A stretch of 23,037 nt of DNA from Seminavis robusta. Its lineage: Eukaryota; Bacillariophyta; Bacillariophyceae; Naviculales; Naviculaceae. This document shows, piece after piece, positions 1 through 11,354 of this stretch. A program made the position numbers and the translations under genes. The notes under the pieces are model-generated. The model had not been told where the DNA came from. It worked only from the letters and a program-made list of their open reading frames with translations, and searched no databases. The stretch lies in the NCBI GenBank assembly GCA_903772945.1, contig CAICTM010001762.1, positions 1 through 23,037 on the forward strand, given 5' to 3'. Each line of letters opens with the position of its first letter. The stretch's first letter is position 1.

Positions 1-59
1 AAAAAAGAGAGAGATCTGTGTCGAAACAAAGATCTAGAGAATGTGTCGTGAAGCGGTTT

Positions 60-2715
60 TACGAGCTTTCGAGGAACGACCAATGAAAGTGTCCACAGGC
101 GGAAGCGTCAGCGAACTGATGAGGAGAAATGCCTTTTATGGCTGACACTGGGCATTTCGTGCATCCATCAGCGATCAAAGAGACGACGGGGTGTTAACTG
201 GTGAAACTTCAGCGGGAGTAATTTGAGGAAAGAAGAACATTGGTTCGGGTTCCACAATGGGCCTTCTCAGATGCAGGCTGTTTTGGTGCGAATATCCTGA
301 CGTGTCCACTGGCGAACTGAACCAGGCAATGGATACTTATGCGGAAGTGCTATTGGTTTGTACTTGCCGCATCGATGTTGGCTGTTTAAAGAAGTCCGTA
401 CCCAGACCAATATGCTTTCGTGAAAGACTTCGTGAAGTGTATGAATACGATGTTCTGAGAAAAGCGAATAACGAAGAAACCTGTCGTCTTCTCAGAAAGG
501 AAACCTGTCATTCATCCAGAACATTCAAGACACGCTTTCAACAAACCCGAGGTATAAGGTGAAAGAGGATGATCTTCAACGATTTACCAAGCCCTATAGA
601 CCGAACATTGGGAGGAGAACATGTACGAAAACGGAATCTGATGATGAGCACGAACAGAGGAAGATGATCTGATTCAAAAGGTTTACGAAGATTGGATACG
701 TGATCTTGAGAGCAGGGCACAACAGATTCAAACCGGACTTTCTGGCAAGCACATTTGAGGTCTTAGTTTTACGGCTAAACGTCACAATGTGAAGCGACAC
801 GCAGGATACAACGTGCAGTTACCCTTCCTGGAATTCGTTAGATGAAGATGAATTTGTTACCATAAGTGCTGACTTTCACACGACTGGCACTACAAAGAGA
901 AGCAAAGTGAAACCGCCTACACTCGATATCACAAGATCATTTAAGTTCTACTTAACAAACGGGAGTGCTCCAAAGGGCAAATGTATTAAGTACAATCCGC
1001 AGGTTGTAGTGTCGCAGGCGAATGGAAGCGTGAGAAGTATAAGTGACGGGCAACGGCTGCCAATCTGGACGACAAACAGAGAAGGGCTTTCGAGTGTATC
1101 ATGCAGCCTTCTTGTTGACATTTATGAGGAAGCTGAAAAAGTGGACTTAGAGGATGGATCCCGGATATGGGGTTGAAGGCAAAAGTCCGACTTTCTCGTA
1201 AAAACCTTTTGATTTTGAAGGGAATCGTGGCACCCAACTGATTCTTCTTCTACATGGGCCTGGAGGAAGTGGGAAGACTACCGTAATTGACTTATTCATG
1301 GCCTATGGCAAAGAATTCTGCGTTGATTGATCATCCATTTAACGACCGAACCATTGTTGTCACTGCTTTGTCGGGGGTTGCTGCTAAAATACTGCATGGG
1401 GAAACAAGCATTCAGCTGTGGGATTGAACAGACTCGGGAAAGTGTGGCGAGAACTTGGTAGAAGAATGGAGTGACGCACGGATGCTTACATCGACGAAAT
1501 TTAATTCGCGGGGGAACTTGATTAGTGAAGATATTCCACTACACCAAGAACTTAATGCAAGACGAATACCAACCATTGGGGGACTTAACTTGGTGTTCGC
1601 GGGGACTACTCTCAACTTGAACCAGTGGGACGCCCCCAATTTACAATCTTCAGCACACAATTCCTGAATTTCATGACTCTCTGAATTCATTTATTGAGTT
1701 AGATGGAATGCACCGCTTCAAAGACGATCCTGAATGGGGCAACGCTGTTTAAGATCCCGTGAAGGGCGACCAACAGAAGAAGATATATGAGACCATCAAT
1801 GACGCCTGCGTGGTTGCCCAACCCATGTTCCACCAGAGAACATTCATGTTGCTACTTATCTGAATCGAGATCGAGATCCATTAACTCAGCTATCTTCGAA
1901 GAATTTTGCGGGAAGAACAAACCTGCTATGATTCCGTCTGATGGATGCAGTACTCTTTTTCATGGACGATCTTCAAATGCCAATCAAGCAGGACACTGTT
2001 CCTGTTAAGAGCAATTCGTTTTTAAAGCACTTCTTTTAACATGTGGAGAAGACTCTTTAAAACCCGGTTCGGACTACGAAACGTTTGATCCTGCTTTGAA
2101 GTTAATAAGGGGTGTCCTGTAATGTTTACAGAGAACATGAATGTTCCGAATGGAGAAGCCAATGGATCTCGGCTTTTGTGAGAAAGGTGAATGTGAGGGA
2201 TGGTTGCACCCCATGATTATTCAACTCGACAACGCCTGCAAGATTCGGGCTTTTTTCTCAGTTCAAGTCAAATCTATCCTTGTGGAACAGAAATGGAGAC
2301 TATTATGCCACGTACTTTTTATGTACGGAGCAAGACTACACTTTCAGCACAAGATGGTTTTATGACGGAGAATTTGTACACACCAAGATGAAGTTAAGCA
2401 GTTCCCGATTATCAGAATTCTGCGACAACTGGACACAAATTACAGGGATATCTGCAGTGTGGTTATTGGTACATTCATGGCGATACTGTCAAAACTGGCT
2501 TACGTGTGTTATCAAGGTGCGAACCAGAGTGGTTTGTTCTTATTGAAGAAGCTGGATTGGGATCAAAAGAACTTGCCATGCCACAACGATGAGAGACATG
2601 CTTGCAAATTTAAGGATACTATTGGCTTTCTGTCCTAGGAGAAGATCAATACGATGAAATGTTCCAGCGAGAAGACGGGTCTTGTTATAAGTATAAAGGT
2701 AGGGATATAGGGTAA
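60..2715 (+). pseudogene. Decayed Helitron-type PIF1-like helicase
   Basis: Remnant of a PIF1-family DNA helicase of the kind carried by Helitron transposons. No single frame is open for long, but family motifs appear in order across the three forward frames. These are GANILTCPLANELNQAMDTY (about 281-340), IQNIQDTL (about 515), DDLQRFTKPY (about 570), the Walker A stretch LILLLHGPGGSGKTTVIDL (about 1240-1300), VTALSGVAAKILHGETS (about 1358-1410), IGGLNLVFAG (about 1575-1605), FIELDGMHRFKDDPEWG (about 1687-1738), INSAIFEEFCGKN (about 1881-1920), MFTENMNVPNGEANG (about 2122-2170), a motif V-like TTGHKLQG (about 2425-2450), GLFLLKKLD (about 2530-2556) and, near the end, GEDQYDEMFQREDG (about 2640-2680). 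Many stops and indels lie between them, so it cannot encode a working enzyme. No Rep nuclease domain and no Helitron ends (5' TC, 3' hairpin plus CTRR) were recognised. The left boundary is approximate and the element may extend left of the window. Confidence 0.8.
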
Positions 2716-3799
2716 TTTAATCTATATATAAAAACTTTATTACTACAACTACCTTTCTGAGATTCGCATTGCACTCGTACGTCATTCAATGTCAGTCATT
2801 GAAAAAAGATCAACGTCCAATCAAATCACAGGCGCCCCGAAAAATTAGGAGCAACTTTTAAAATGTGAAGAACGCAAGGCGACTTTCATGTGCATGTACA
2901 TGCGTTGACTGTATCCCGTCAATACAATACTAGTCGAATACGTAGACTTCTACAGGGCCTTCTAAGTAATGCGCGCCGGGTATAATTCAAACCTCTGCCC
3001 CCATCGGTACCATTACCCCTAAAGCAAATCGTCTCCAGGAGACGAAATACATGCTACGTACTGGTACGGCACGCCACTGCGTACAGCACAGTAGCTAGGT
3101 GACACGAGCTTTTTTATTTTAAAGTCGTTGCACAATTCCAATAAAGGCCCATTTCCTCAATTTCTCACAATTTCCAATCTTCAAAATCCAATTTCAAAAT
3201 CTGATTTCTTACAGTTCCAATTTTGCAGATCCCTTTCAATTCTAATTTTCGTGATTTCTCACAATTCTAATTTTTAAAATCCAATTTCTCACAATTCTAA
3301 TCTTCTGATTCCTCACAATTCCAATTTTCCAGATTCCTCAAATTACAATTTTGCTGATTTCTCACAATTCCAATTTTTTGTTTTCCGATTCCCCCTAATT
3401 CAAATTTTAAATTTTGGATTCCTCACAATTACAACTTATAGATTCCTCACAATTCCTATTTTCCATTTCGGATTCCTCACAAATTAAAATCTTTTAGATT
3501 CACAATTTTGCTCATTTCTCACAATTCCAGTTTTCTTGCCGCCGACATCCGACATCACTCATCAACACACAATGGGAAAGACACAGAAAGGTCTGCACAG
3601 TACCTACCGGTAGCCCATCAAGGAGGGTGGCGGAAGGCATTGCTGCTTGGCTGTACTGGTACGTTAGACTAGGTTGTAGTCGTACAGGATTTCCATTGGG
3701 ACGTGACAACGTTAGCCTGAAAGCTTCCTATCGGAACAGATCTATTTGGCCGTTGGCTTAACTGCAGCCACAGAACGTGAAGAAAGAGATTGAAGAAAG
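2716..3799. other. Intergenic region upstream of the large helicase gene
   Basis: No open frame here resembles a protein. It contains the AT-rich irregular tandem repeat listed separately, short GGTACC/ACCGGT-type palindromic words at about 3006, 3055-3069 and 3598-3613, and a TATA-like stretch (TCTATATATAAAA) at about 2719 just after the helicase remnant. The last 250 bases should hold the promoter and 5' UTR of the downstream gene, but no specific element is recognised. Confidence 0.5.
3130..3535. repeat. AT-rich irregular tandem repeat (TCACAATTCCAATTTT-like unit)
   Basis: About ten copies of a core close to TTTCTCACAATTCCAATTTT or GATTCCTCACAATTCC occur in the same orientation. Spacing is irregular, roughly 20-55 bases, with words such as AAAATCCAATTTC and CAGATTCC between cores. 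The copies are diverged, as in an old minisatellite. It has no coding potential. Spacers are not unique or of constant length, so it is not a CRISPR-like array. Confidence 0.8.
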
Positions 3800-6700
3800 A
3801 TGGTGGCCTCGGCCATGGAAAGTGCTCGTCAGCCGAGGCGCAATACCAACGCCAACGGTAATTCCACTACCAATCCAAGAGGGAAAAAGAAGAAGAAGCA
3901 GTGCAAATTCGGCAAGAAATGCAAGCAGCTCAATTGCCAGTTTATTCGTCCAGAAGGTTGGACTGCTGATGCCACTGACACTGACAACACTGTCACTGCT
4001 TCAGAAAGACAAGACAGCAATGCCGGCAATAGCAGCGATGATCTCCCCTCTTTGGCTATGATGAGTGATTCTGCCCAAAGACATTTCTTGGCTCGTATTG
4101 CCGCCTTGGAGCAAGAGAACAGCCAACTAAGGTCAGCCAATGAGCAGCTGAGGTCCAACAATCAACAGCTCCACCGTCAACTCGATATGGTACATCTGGA
4201 GCATGAGGCAGAACTACGAAGCGCAAACACTTCTCCCAGCCTGCAGCAGCAGTTGACGACACAATTGCAACAGCTGCAAGCGGACCATGCACAAGAAAAA
4301 CTGGTTCTTCAACAAGAGTTGCAGCAGTGTCAACAGAGAAACACAGCCTTGGCCAATCAACTCCAAACTGAGCAAACCGGTCATTTACAGGAAAGGCAGT
4401 TCTTGCAACAGGAACTCCAAAGTTGGAAGCAGAGTGACACAAACAGAGTCAAGGAAATTCAACAGCTACAGGCGTCTCATGAGCAGGAAAAGTCAGCTCT
4501 TCAGCAGGAAGTGCAATCCTGGAAACAAAGGGAGATGGCCAAGGCAAGACAATTAGAAGATCTCAAGGCTAGTAAACAAGAATTGAACAATTCAAACCAC
4601 AAACATGATGCTGTGACCAAGGCAGCAACGCACACCAATGGAAATCATCACAACAACAAACTCCAGCAGCACAACGATCGGTCTTTAGGGAAACATCAGC
4701 ATGAGGGACATGCCCAAGCGAGGAAACCCACCCAACCATCTTCCACAGGGGCTAACTCAACAAAGTGTGATTCAACGAACGAGGCAGCTCGTCTTACGGG
4801 CCAGAACCGAAAACAAGACAACCGTAAGAAGAAGTCTATTGTGACAGAGCTTCCTCCTGGGGAAAGAGGTGGCACGGAGGAGAAGCAGGCAGCATCCGCA
4901 TTGAAGGGGGCAACCGAACGAAAGAAGCTGAAAGCACTGGAAGTAAACATGCCAGGAACTGGCAAAAGTGCCAAGCCTATGCCAGGAGCAGTCGCGAAAG
5001 AAAATGAAAATGTTTCATCTCAAATAGTAATGGAGACTGCATCTAATAAGGGGCTGTCGGACGCTCGAAGTTCAAAGGAACCGAACGCAACAACGGCTGC
5101 CTCCGACCAGACAGCAGCCGGTCAACCGAGTGAATCCTCCAGCAAGCAAATTGTGGTCTCTAACCTGAAAGACGACAACGCTGTCGTTGATGGTCCTGTT
5201 CAAGTCGTCACGAAGAAGAATTCACTGGATGCCGCTACCACAAAGACTGTTTCTCCTGATGCCTCCGTAAAGAACGTAGGCCGTTCAAAGACAGTGGCCG
5301 CGGTTACTGCTAGTCCCACGCTCAGCGCCGTCGACGACAACTCGAACAACATTCGTCTCCTTGAGTTACTCTTTCCAAAGATCAAGAAAGACAAACGGGC
5401 ACATCCAGCTTCTGTGACGGATGCTACGGTGCGCAAGCTGATTCAGGCTGGACACAACGAGACCCTGGTGAAGTTTCTTGCGTCCAAGTATGCAACCATG
5501 AACGATCGCAAAGCCGTGGAGTTCATTGACAAAGCCAACAAGCACCTTGTCAATCAACGTAACAATCTGCACACGATGAAAAAGATTATTGCACAGGAGG
5601 GCAGAGAAGGCCAGGCAGATCCTTCGAGAGAAGCCATCATCAAGGCCCACATTCGAGGGACTCGTGACAAAGAAGAACTTGATTCCCAGTTGAAGCATCT
5701 AGAGACCCTCGATCTCGACGCTAAAATGACAGTGTCGGAGCTGTCTGACGACAAAGTGTCGTTTCTTGTGGGGCGTTTGAATGAGATAGCCGAGAAACCC
5801 ACGTCTCCAATCTTTGACATGATCAAAGGCGACGAAGCTTCGGTGTGTAAAGGGCGAAAGTATTTGGAACTAGAGAAGGCGATTCGAGACGCAAAAGAGC
5901 AGCAGCAATCTCTAGACAAGGATCATGACAGTCGTGTGGCAGGGCATCGAAAAGAGCTTGGAAAGCACCAGGAGGCAAAAGCCAACCTCGAATCGCGCCT
6001 AAAAGATCTGCGTGCAGAGCTAGAGACGATTGCCAAATGGAAGAAGTTCAAGAAACCTGCCACTCCCGAGGACTGGTTTAAGACCGCTGTTGCAGCCCTA
6101 GTAGGCGGGCCTGTTGGCAGAAAAAACGATACTCCATCTGAAGAAGAAACCAAGCTGGAGGAAGGCGCAGACGTGAAAACGGATAGCGATGAGATGAATT
6201 CCAAGAAGCAGCAGAAAAAGTCCAACAAGAAGAAAACGAAAGGCGACAAACACAATGAAAAAGAAGAGTTCAAACCAAATCGAATCCGACAGAAGATTTA
6301 TGCCAGGAAAGAGGGGCAGGATTATGCATCCCCTGAGGAGCTCGAGTGGCTTCAAGAGCAGGATGAACAAGAAATCAGAGAAAAGGAGAAGCATCTGGAA
6401 GAAAAGAATAAAAAAGTAGAAAAGGAGGAGAACGCATTGGCGGATCTTGAGACAGATCCGGCTATTGAAAAGTGTCGAAATGCCGTGCAGAGGCTACGCA
6501 ACCAACTGTGCGAGCTCCTTGGAATCGAGGAAGAAATCCCGGAAGACAAAATATTCAGCATTGACGGGTTGCGGGATGAGAGGGGCCATTCTTTCCTGCT
6601 CGTTGCTGTCCTCTGCAACGATGAAGCGACAGTCAAGACCTGTTGCGAGATTGGAGCAAGCCCGAACGAGTTGTGTAGCGGTCAATTGTCACCAATGTAT

Positions 6701-9700
6701 GTCGCGACCTACTTCAACATGAAACGATTGATTCAGATTCTTTCTGATCATGGCGGTCTGCCTTCGCCATCTGAGCCTTGGGCGAATGTTGGCGTCAGCG
6801 AGGATGCAATGAGCACGGGTGATTGGGAATCAATCTTAGAAATCGCCACACGAGTAGCCGAAGCTGCAAGCCCAGCGGAAGAAGGCAGAAGTGCATTGCT
6901 CGAATCGGACGAGAAGTCAAGGATGCCGGTCCTGGCGGAGACTGAAAGGCTCGCTCAACAAATGTCTTTCTTTGATGAATGCCTCATTGACGCAAACGTC
7001 GCACACATTCGCCGTCAAATTCTCCTGGAGAAATCTGTTTATTCCTGGTTTCTTGAAGCAGACGAAGAGAACCGATCAGTGTTGCTAGACTTCCTCTCCG
7101 CGCTCCTACCGCCGCAATCTCGTAGACGATCTGTGCTCCGAGAATTCGTTTGCCATCGACGAGCTGTGATAGGTTTGCCGACGCAGATGCAATACGAGGT
7201 CCTGGCGGTGGCACTCAACAACAATCAAGCCGTGCTGTTCACGCCGTTCGTGACAAATGCCGTTGAAGGGTACGCAAGTGTCGGCGTCGTGGTATGGGCC
7301 GTCTGTCCCGAGGGCTCTCTTTCATTGTACAAATCATTGATCCAAGATACAGAGTTTCTCCGAAACAAAGTTGACAGTGGAGAGATCTTTCCGGGGCACA
7401 AACCGTTTGTCCTCGAGCTTGGGAAGGATATGCACCTTCTCGACTTGCATTCAACAAACATCTACACCAGCAGCCCCAGCGTGCTTTTCAGCGTCAACGT
7501 CGATGCTGGCGAATTGGAGCTTTTGGAAGATCCATGATTTACTCCGAAAAAGAGGACCCTTGACTTTGAGGACAAGATTGCAGACGCCTTATTCAGCCAG
7601 AGCGAAGAACAAGCCGCAGATGAACAGGAGGTTTTGCCAGCTGCGGGAGCCAGGAAGTCCACGATGCTCACAGGTAAGTACAGGAAGAATAGTGTACAGT
7701 CGTACTACAAATCCATGTGCTGGTTTGTTCTACCATTTCTCACCCTGGTTCTTGTAACTCGCGCAGGAGGAGCTGGTTCGGGAAAAACACAGCTTCTCTG
7801 CAAAAAACTGATTAGTGAGTCATCGCAAATCAGCTGTCTGGTAGTAACAAGGCTTCCTCGTCTCTTGTCAATGGTAAAGAACCATGTTGAGAAGGAAAGA
7901 GACATTCGGAACATCACATTCCTTTCGTATGATGATCTGATGGCGGAACTCGCCTTCAAGGTTCAGGCACCCGAGGGGGGGAAGCGTCGGTTTGCAGTCT
8001 TCTCGCAGGTGCAGTTTGGCGACGTGTCCAGTACTGGGGAGAACGCGACCATCAGCTTTGCCCAAGAGTTTATGAATGTGTATCTCACCGTGAAGGAAAG
8101 GAAGCGCATGAAAGCTTCAAAGGTCGAAGCGTTGACTTTGTTTACAGCAATCCGTACAATCAAGAGCAACTCTAGGTGCCTAGAGAAACTCGAACCACTC
8201 AGCCGCGACACATATATGCAGCTTCCAGATGCATTTGGTCTCGACCAAGATCAACGCGCCCTAGTTTTTGAGTTGTTTGAACAGTATCAGGAGTGGGGAC
8301 AACTGGAGATCCAAAGTGGGACGAAGCCGACCGGTAAGAGCAACTTGAATCGAGTAATTGCATCTCCTCAGTTCCGCTTGGAAGACTCAACTGTTTTCTT
8401 CCGTCAGCACTCTTACATCTTGAAATTCGGTCCCTCTGTGTTCCGCCAACATGAGTTCCGTTCCTGGCATAAGCGGTACCTGGAAGGAATGGGCGAAGAC
8501 ACAGTGAACGAGGATGGGCGGCCGTTGACTCCTTGGTTCTATGACAGGTGCATCGTTGATGAAGCTCAAGACTTCTCGGAGCTCGATCTAAACCTTTTCG
8601 TACGCATGAGCCGTTCAGTGAAGAGTGCTCTGTTTGCAGCAGACGGCGCTCAGAGCGTGGAGATCGGTCTCAACATGAGGAAAGGTACAGTACACGACGT
8701 ACTCCATGCCTCGATATTTGATCGCAAGGGGCTGCACGTCAAGGACGTTCTGCAAACGATTCAGACGAAGATCAATCATCGAACGCATGAACAGAATTTG
8801 CGATTGTCAAAAGCCGTCAGGAACATGATGACCCGTTCCTTTCAGGTGCCAGGAACTCAAGAGTAAGTGCTTTGCTGCGTCGACTACTTCTCGGTCGCTT
8901 TCCTAGGGGAATTGACTCTTTCCCGACTTTCTCTGACGACACGTACCTACTAGACACGCGCTGATTACCGGCAAGCTCCCACAGGTATTGACTATCAGCG
9001 GAATGGAAGACCTCAAGAATGAGAGCATCTTTCGAGCCGCGAATATTGTGTTCCTCTGTCCGGATGAGATGGTCCAGGATGTAAAGTCTTTCTTTGTTCG
9101 GAGCCAGATATCTTGCGATGTTTTTGGGGTCCGGGAAGCCAAAGGATTGGAGTATGATTCGGTTGCACTTTTTCAATTCTTCGACTACTTTGATCGGCGA
9201 AAAGACTTGGGGGAAGCTTGGCGGAACGCTTTACGCTGGATGTTCTCCAAAACTGGAGTGACCGCCATGAGCAGTAATGAGTGGTTCATGGGAAAACCTC
9301 TGGATTCATGCGACTACCTTCTCTCTCATCCAGAGCTTCAGGATCAAGCTGCCATGTGGTATGAAACGCGAGAGAGCTTTGGAATGATGCAATTGTTGCT
9401 CGTACTCACCTGTTGCTTGCCTTCAGGTACACTGCAATCACTCGAGCCCGGAATCGTCTGTACCTGATTGAGGTCGGTGGCGGGGGAAGAGGACTGGGAG
9501 ATTACGCCTTCCGTTGTCTCACTGACAAAAGCCTGGCTTTGGCTGAAAGGGTTGAGTTCATCGATGAAGGGTCAGTTCTGCTTTTGCGTGCGCGTGTGAT
9601 CCCGTGGCAGCAGCTGCAATGCTCTCACTTACCCCCTTTCGCTCTCTCTTCGTGTAGGTTCAAAGAAATGACGCCCCAGCAACACAAGGCTCGTGGTGTG

Positions 9701-10094
9701 CAACTGGTCACCCAAGCCTTTTCACTCAGCCGCGAGAAGAAACCCTTTCCGCAGGTGAAGCCAGGGGCGTTTTGCCCCCGAGAAGGGTAATGACAGCCAG
9801 TTGCTCAAGTTGTGCACCAAGCACATGAAGGTGCTGTCGCAGAAGCAGCATTTGCTCGAGATGATCAAGATAAAGTTCTTCAATTCCGAGACAGGGGAAT
9901 ACGACTTGCAGGGGAAGTTTCTGACGCTCATTCAGCTTGAAGATCAGCTGCTTCAGTTCTTTTCGGAATATGACACATTTGTGGTCGAGGAACTACGAGA
10001 AGTTCTGGGAGTTGTATCTCAAATGATCATCGGTTCCCCTTACGAACGACGTTTTGGAAAGATGTGCCTTGATTTGCAGAAGCGTCTCCGCTAG
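3800..10094 (+). CDS. CCCH/coiled-coil/ankyrin TRANK1-like SF1 (UvrD/Rep-type) helicase, frame-disrupted
   Basis: Proposed exons are 3800-7673, 7767-8862, 8954-9358, 9427-9570 and 9658-10094. Introns are 93, 91, 68 and 87 nt, GT-AG, with phases that fit, giving about 1,985 codons. The N-terminus (residues 35-50) has C-x5-C-x4-C-x3-R, a CCCH-like finger with Arg instead of His. Residues about 95-255 are Gln-rich coiled coil, followed by low complexity, more charged coiled coil (about 560-900) and ankyrin-like repeats (about 925-990). The helicase core follows: Walker A GGAGSGKT (1292-1299), VDEAQD (about 1555), FAADGAQSVEIG, INHRTH, AKGLEYDSVALFQFF, and YTAITRARNRLYLIE assembled across the third intron. 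This order matches TRANK1-like superfamily 1 helicases; the substrate is unknown. An in-frame TGA (7535-7537, codon 1246) and an extra base or 31-nt intron near 9755-9790 interrupt the frame. Homologous sequence continues on both sides of each, so it is either a young pseudogene or carries assembly errors. Confidence 0.75.
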
Positions 10095-10319
10095 GTCACA
10101 AGCGAGAGAATCCTTCACACCTTCTTTCAGCGGCTGCCAAACTACATGTACTAGTAGTGAGTAGTTCTAATGGTGCTGCGTAAGCTTCGTCGCCCAGCGG
10201 TTGATGACGGAAACGAGTCAATGAGAATGCCGAGGATCGACGTCTCTGCTGCCATTGCAACCACAATTCTTTGCAGGCGTTACTTGTAGTTTGGAAGAAT
10301 GTGTAACTAGAATATGACT

Positions 10320-11354
10320 CTAGCTAGCATAGTGCGGATTGGCCTGCTCTGGATGATGACACATTTCACACTCTGTAATGTTGAGAAGATCTGATGCACT
10401 AGCTCTCTTGGGTAAGATGGCGGGCTCTCCAAAGAAGATATGCCACATGCGTTCCATGGCACAACAGAACTCCCGGGCCCCAGGATAGTCACCAATGAGA
10501 TTGGAATGCCGGAGCTGTTGCAACAATGCATAGTACGTTGATTGTGGATGCATTTGTATCTGCTCTTTGCGAACGGCGAAATGGGCACTGGGTCGGAATG
10601 TCAATTGTATGGGTGGCTTGGGGACCTTTCGGGTAGCATCCTCGCTCATGGTCCCACCCCCGAGAAGCGAATTTGCTGACAGTCGAAAGAGTGGCCATAG
10701 AATCTTCATGGCTTGCCCGTGGTTGGGATCTCGACCCCACCATTCCGCAAGTTCTTTTATTCCAAAATGAAGAAATGGGTGTTCTCTGGTGACAAACTGT
10801 CTTGTGGCATTGGCAATGGGCTCAAATGTGTCAAAAGGTGTGTGAGCACTGGTGCCACTGTGCCTGGAAAACGACCGTAGGCCATCTCCATGCATAAAGA
10901 CTGTGACCGTGGTCAGATCTTGGTAATAGTCGTGCATGTAGTCCAGATATCCATTGCACTCTTCTGCCCCTGCATTGGTAGGTGTGTGATAAGTCACGTG
11001 AGACAGTTCCTCTTGTCTACCACACTTTTCATAGACAATAATGCGCCAGTCAGATGGCACTTGGAGCAGCCATGTCATGTTTACACGACAGTTTACCACC
11101 ACAAGTGTGTAAGATTCCTCCTCTTTTTCGTTAGTGCTGCGTAAGCTGCGTTTGCCAATGTTTAAAGCACCGGGAAGAATTTCCTCGTAGATTTGCCTGA
11201 ATGTATTCGTTCCGAGAAACAGAACCACCACCAACATGGCCAATCGAGACAGCTTCTTCAGCAAAGCGTAGTCCAGTTCAGTTTCATCAGTTCCATCCGA
11301 CGGATTGTCGAGTGCCTTATTGGCCCTTCTTCGTTTCAGACTTGATCTGGGCAT
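10320..11354 (-). CDS. DUF3431 family type II membrane protein
   Basis: This is an uninterrupted reading frame of 344 residues starting at the ATG read leftward from 11354 (MPRSSLKRRR). The N-terminus is short and basic, followed by one hydrophobic segment at about residues 38-52 (LAMLVVVLFLGTNTF), so a single-pass type II membrane protein of the secretory pathway is likely. The lumenal part shows the DUF3431 pattern: VVVNCRVNMTWLLQVPSDW, then VYEKCG, an asparagine/glycine-containing N-A-G-AEECNGYLDYMHDYY stretch, and TVTVFMHGDG. DUF3431 proteins are often found near or fused to glycosyltransferase-like proteins, but the biochemical role is not established, and I do not assign one. It is tail-to-tail with the large helicase gene (225 bp between stops) and head-to-head with the SDF2-like gene. 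No intron is needed. Confidence 0.8.
   Translation of the reverse strand: MPRSSLKRRRANKALDNPSDGTDETELDYALLKKLSRLAMLVVVLFLGTNTFRQIYEEILPGALNIGKRSLRSTNEKEEESYTLVVVNCRVNMTWLLQVPSDWRIIVYEKCGRQEELSHVTYHTPTNAGAEECNGYLDYMHDYYQDLTTVTVFMHGDGLRSFSRHSGTSAHTPFDTFEPIANATRQFVTREHPFLHFGIKELAEWWGRDPNHGQAMKILWPLFRLSANSLLGGGTMSEDATRKVPKPPIQLTFRPSAHFAVRKEQIQMHPQSTYYALLQQLRHSNLIGDYPGAREFCCAMERMWHIFFGEPAILPKRASASDLLNITECEMCHHPEQANPHYAS

Noticed and set aside
3130..3535. CRISPR-like array
   Set aside because: Units are diverged, spacing is irregular and the spacers are AT-rich variants of the repeat in a eukaryotic genome.
7535..7537. TGA as selenocysteine codon
   Set aside because: Diatoms do have selenoproteins, but no Cys-equivalent context or nearby redox motif is seen and no SECIS structure was recognised; a mutated Trp codon is simpler.
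10172..11147. Shared 14-mer GTGCTGCGTAAGCT at 10172 and 11134
   Set aside because: One copy is in a spacer and one inside the DUF3431 gene, and the flanks do not align, so a duplication is not supported.
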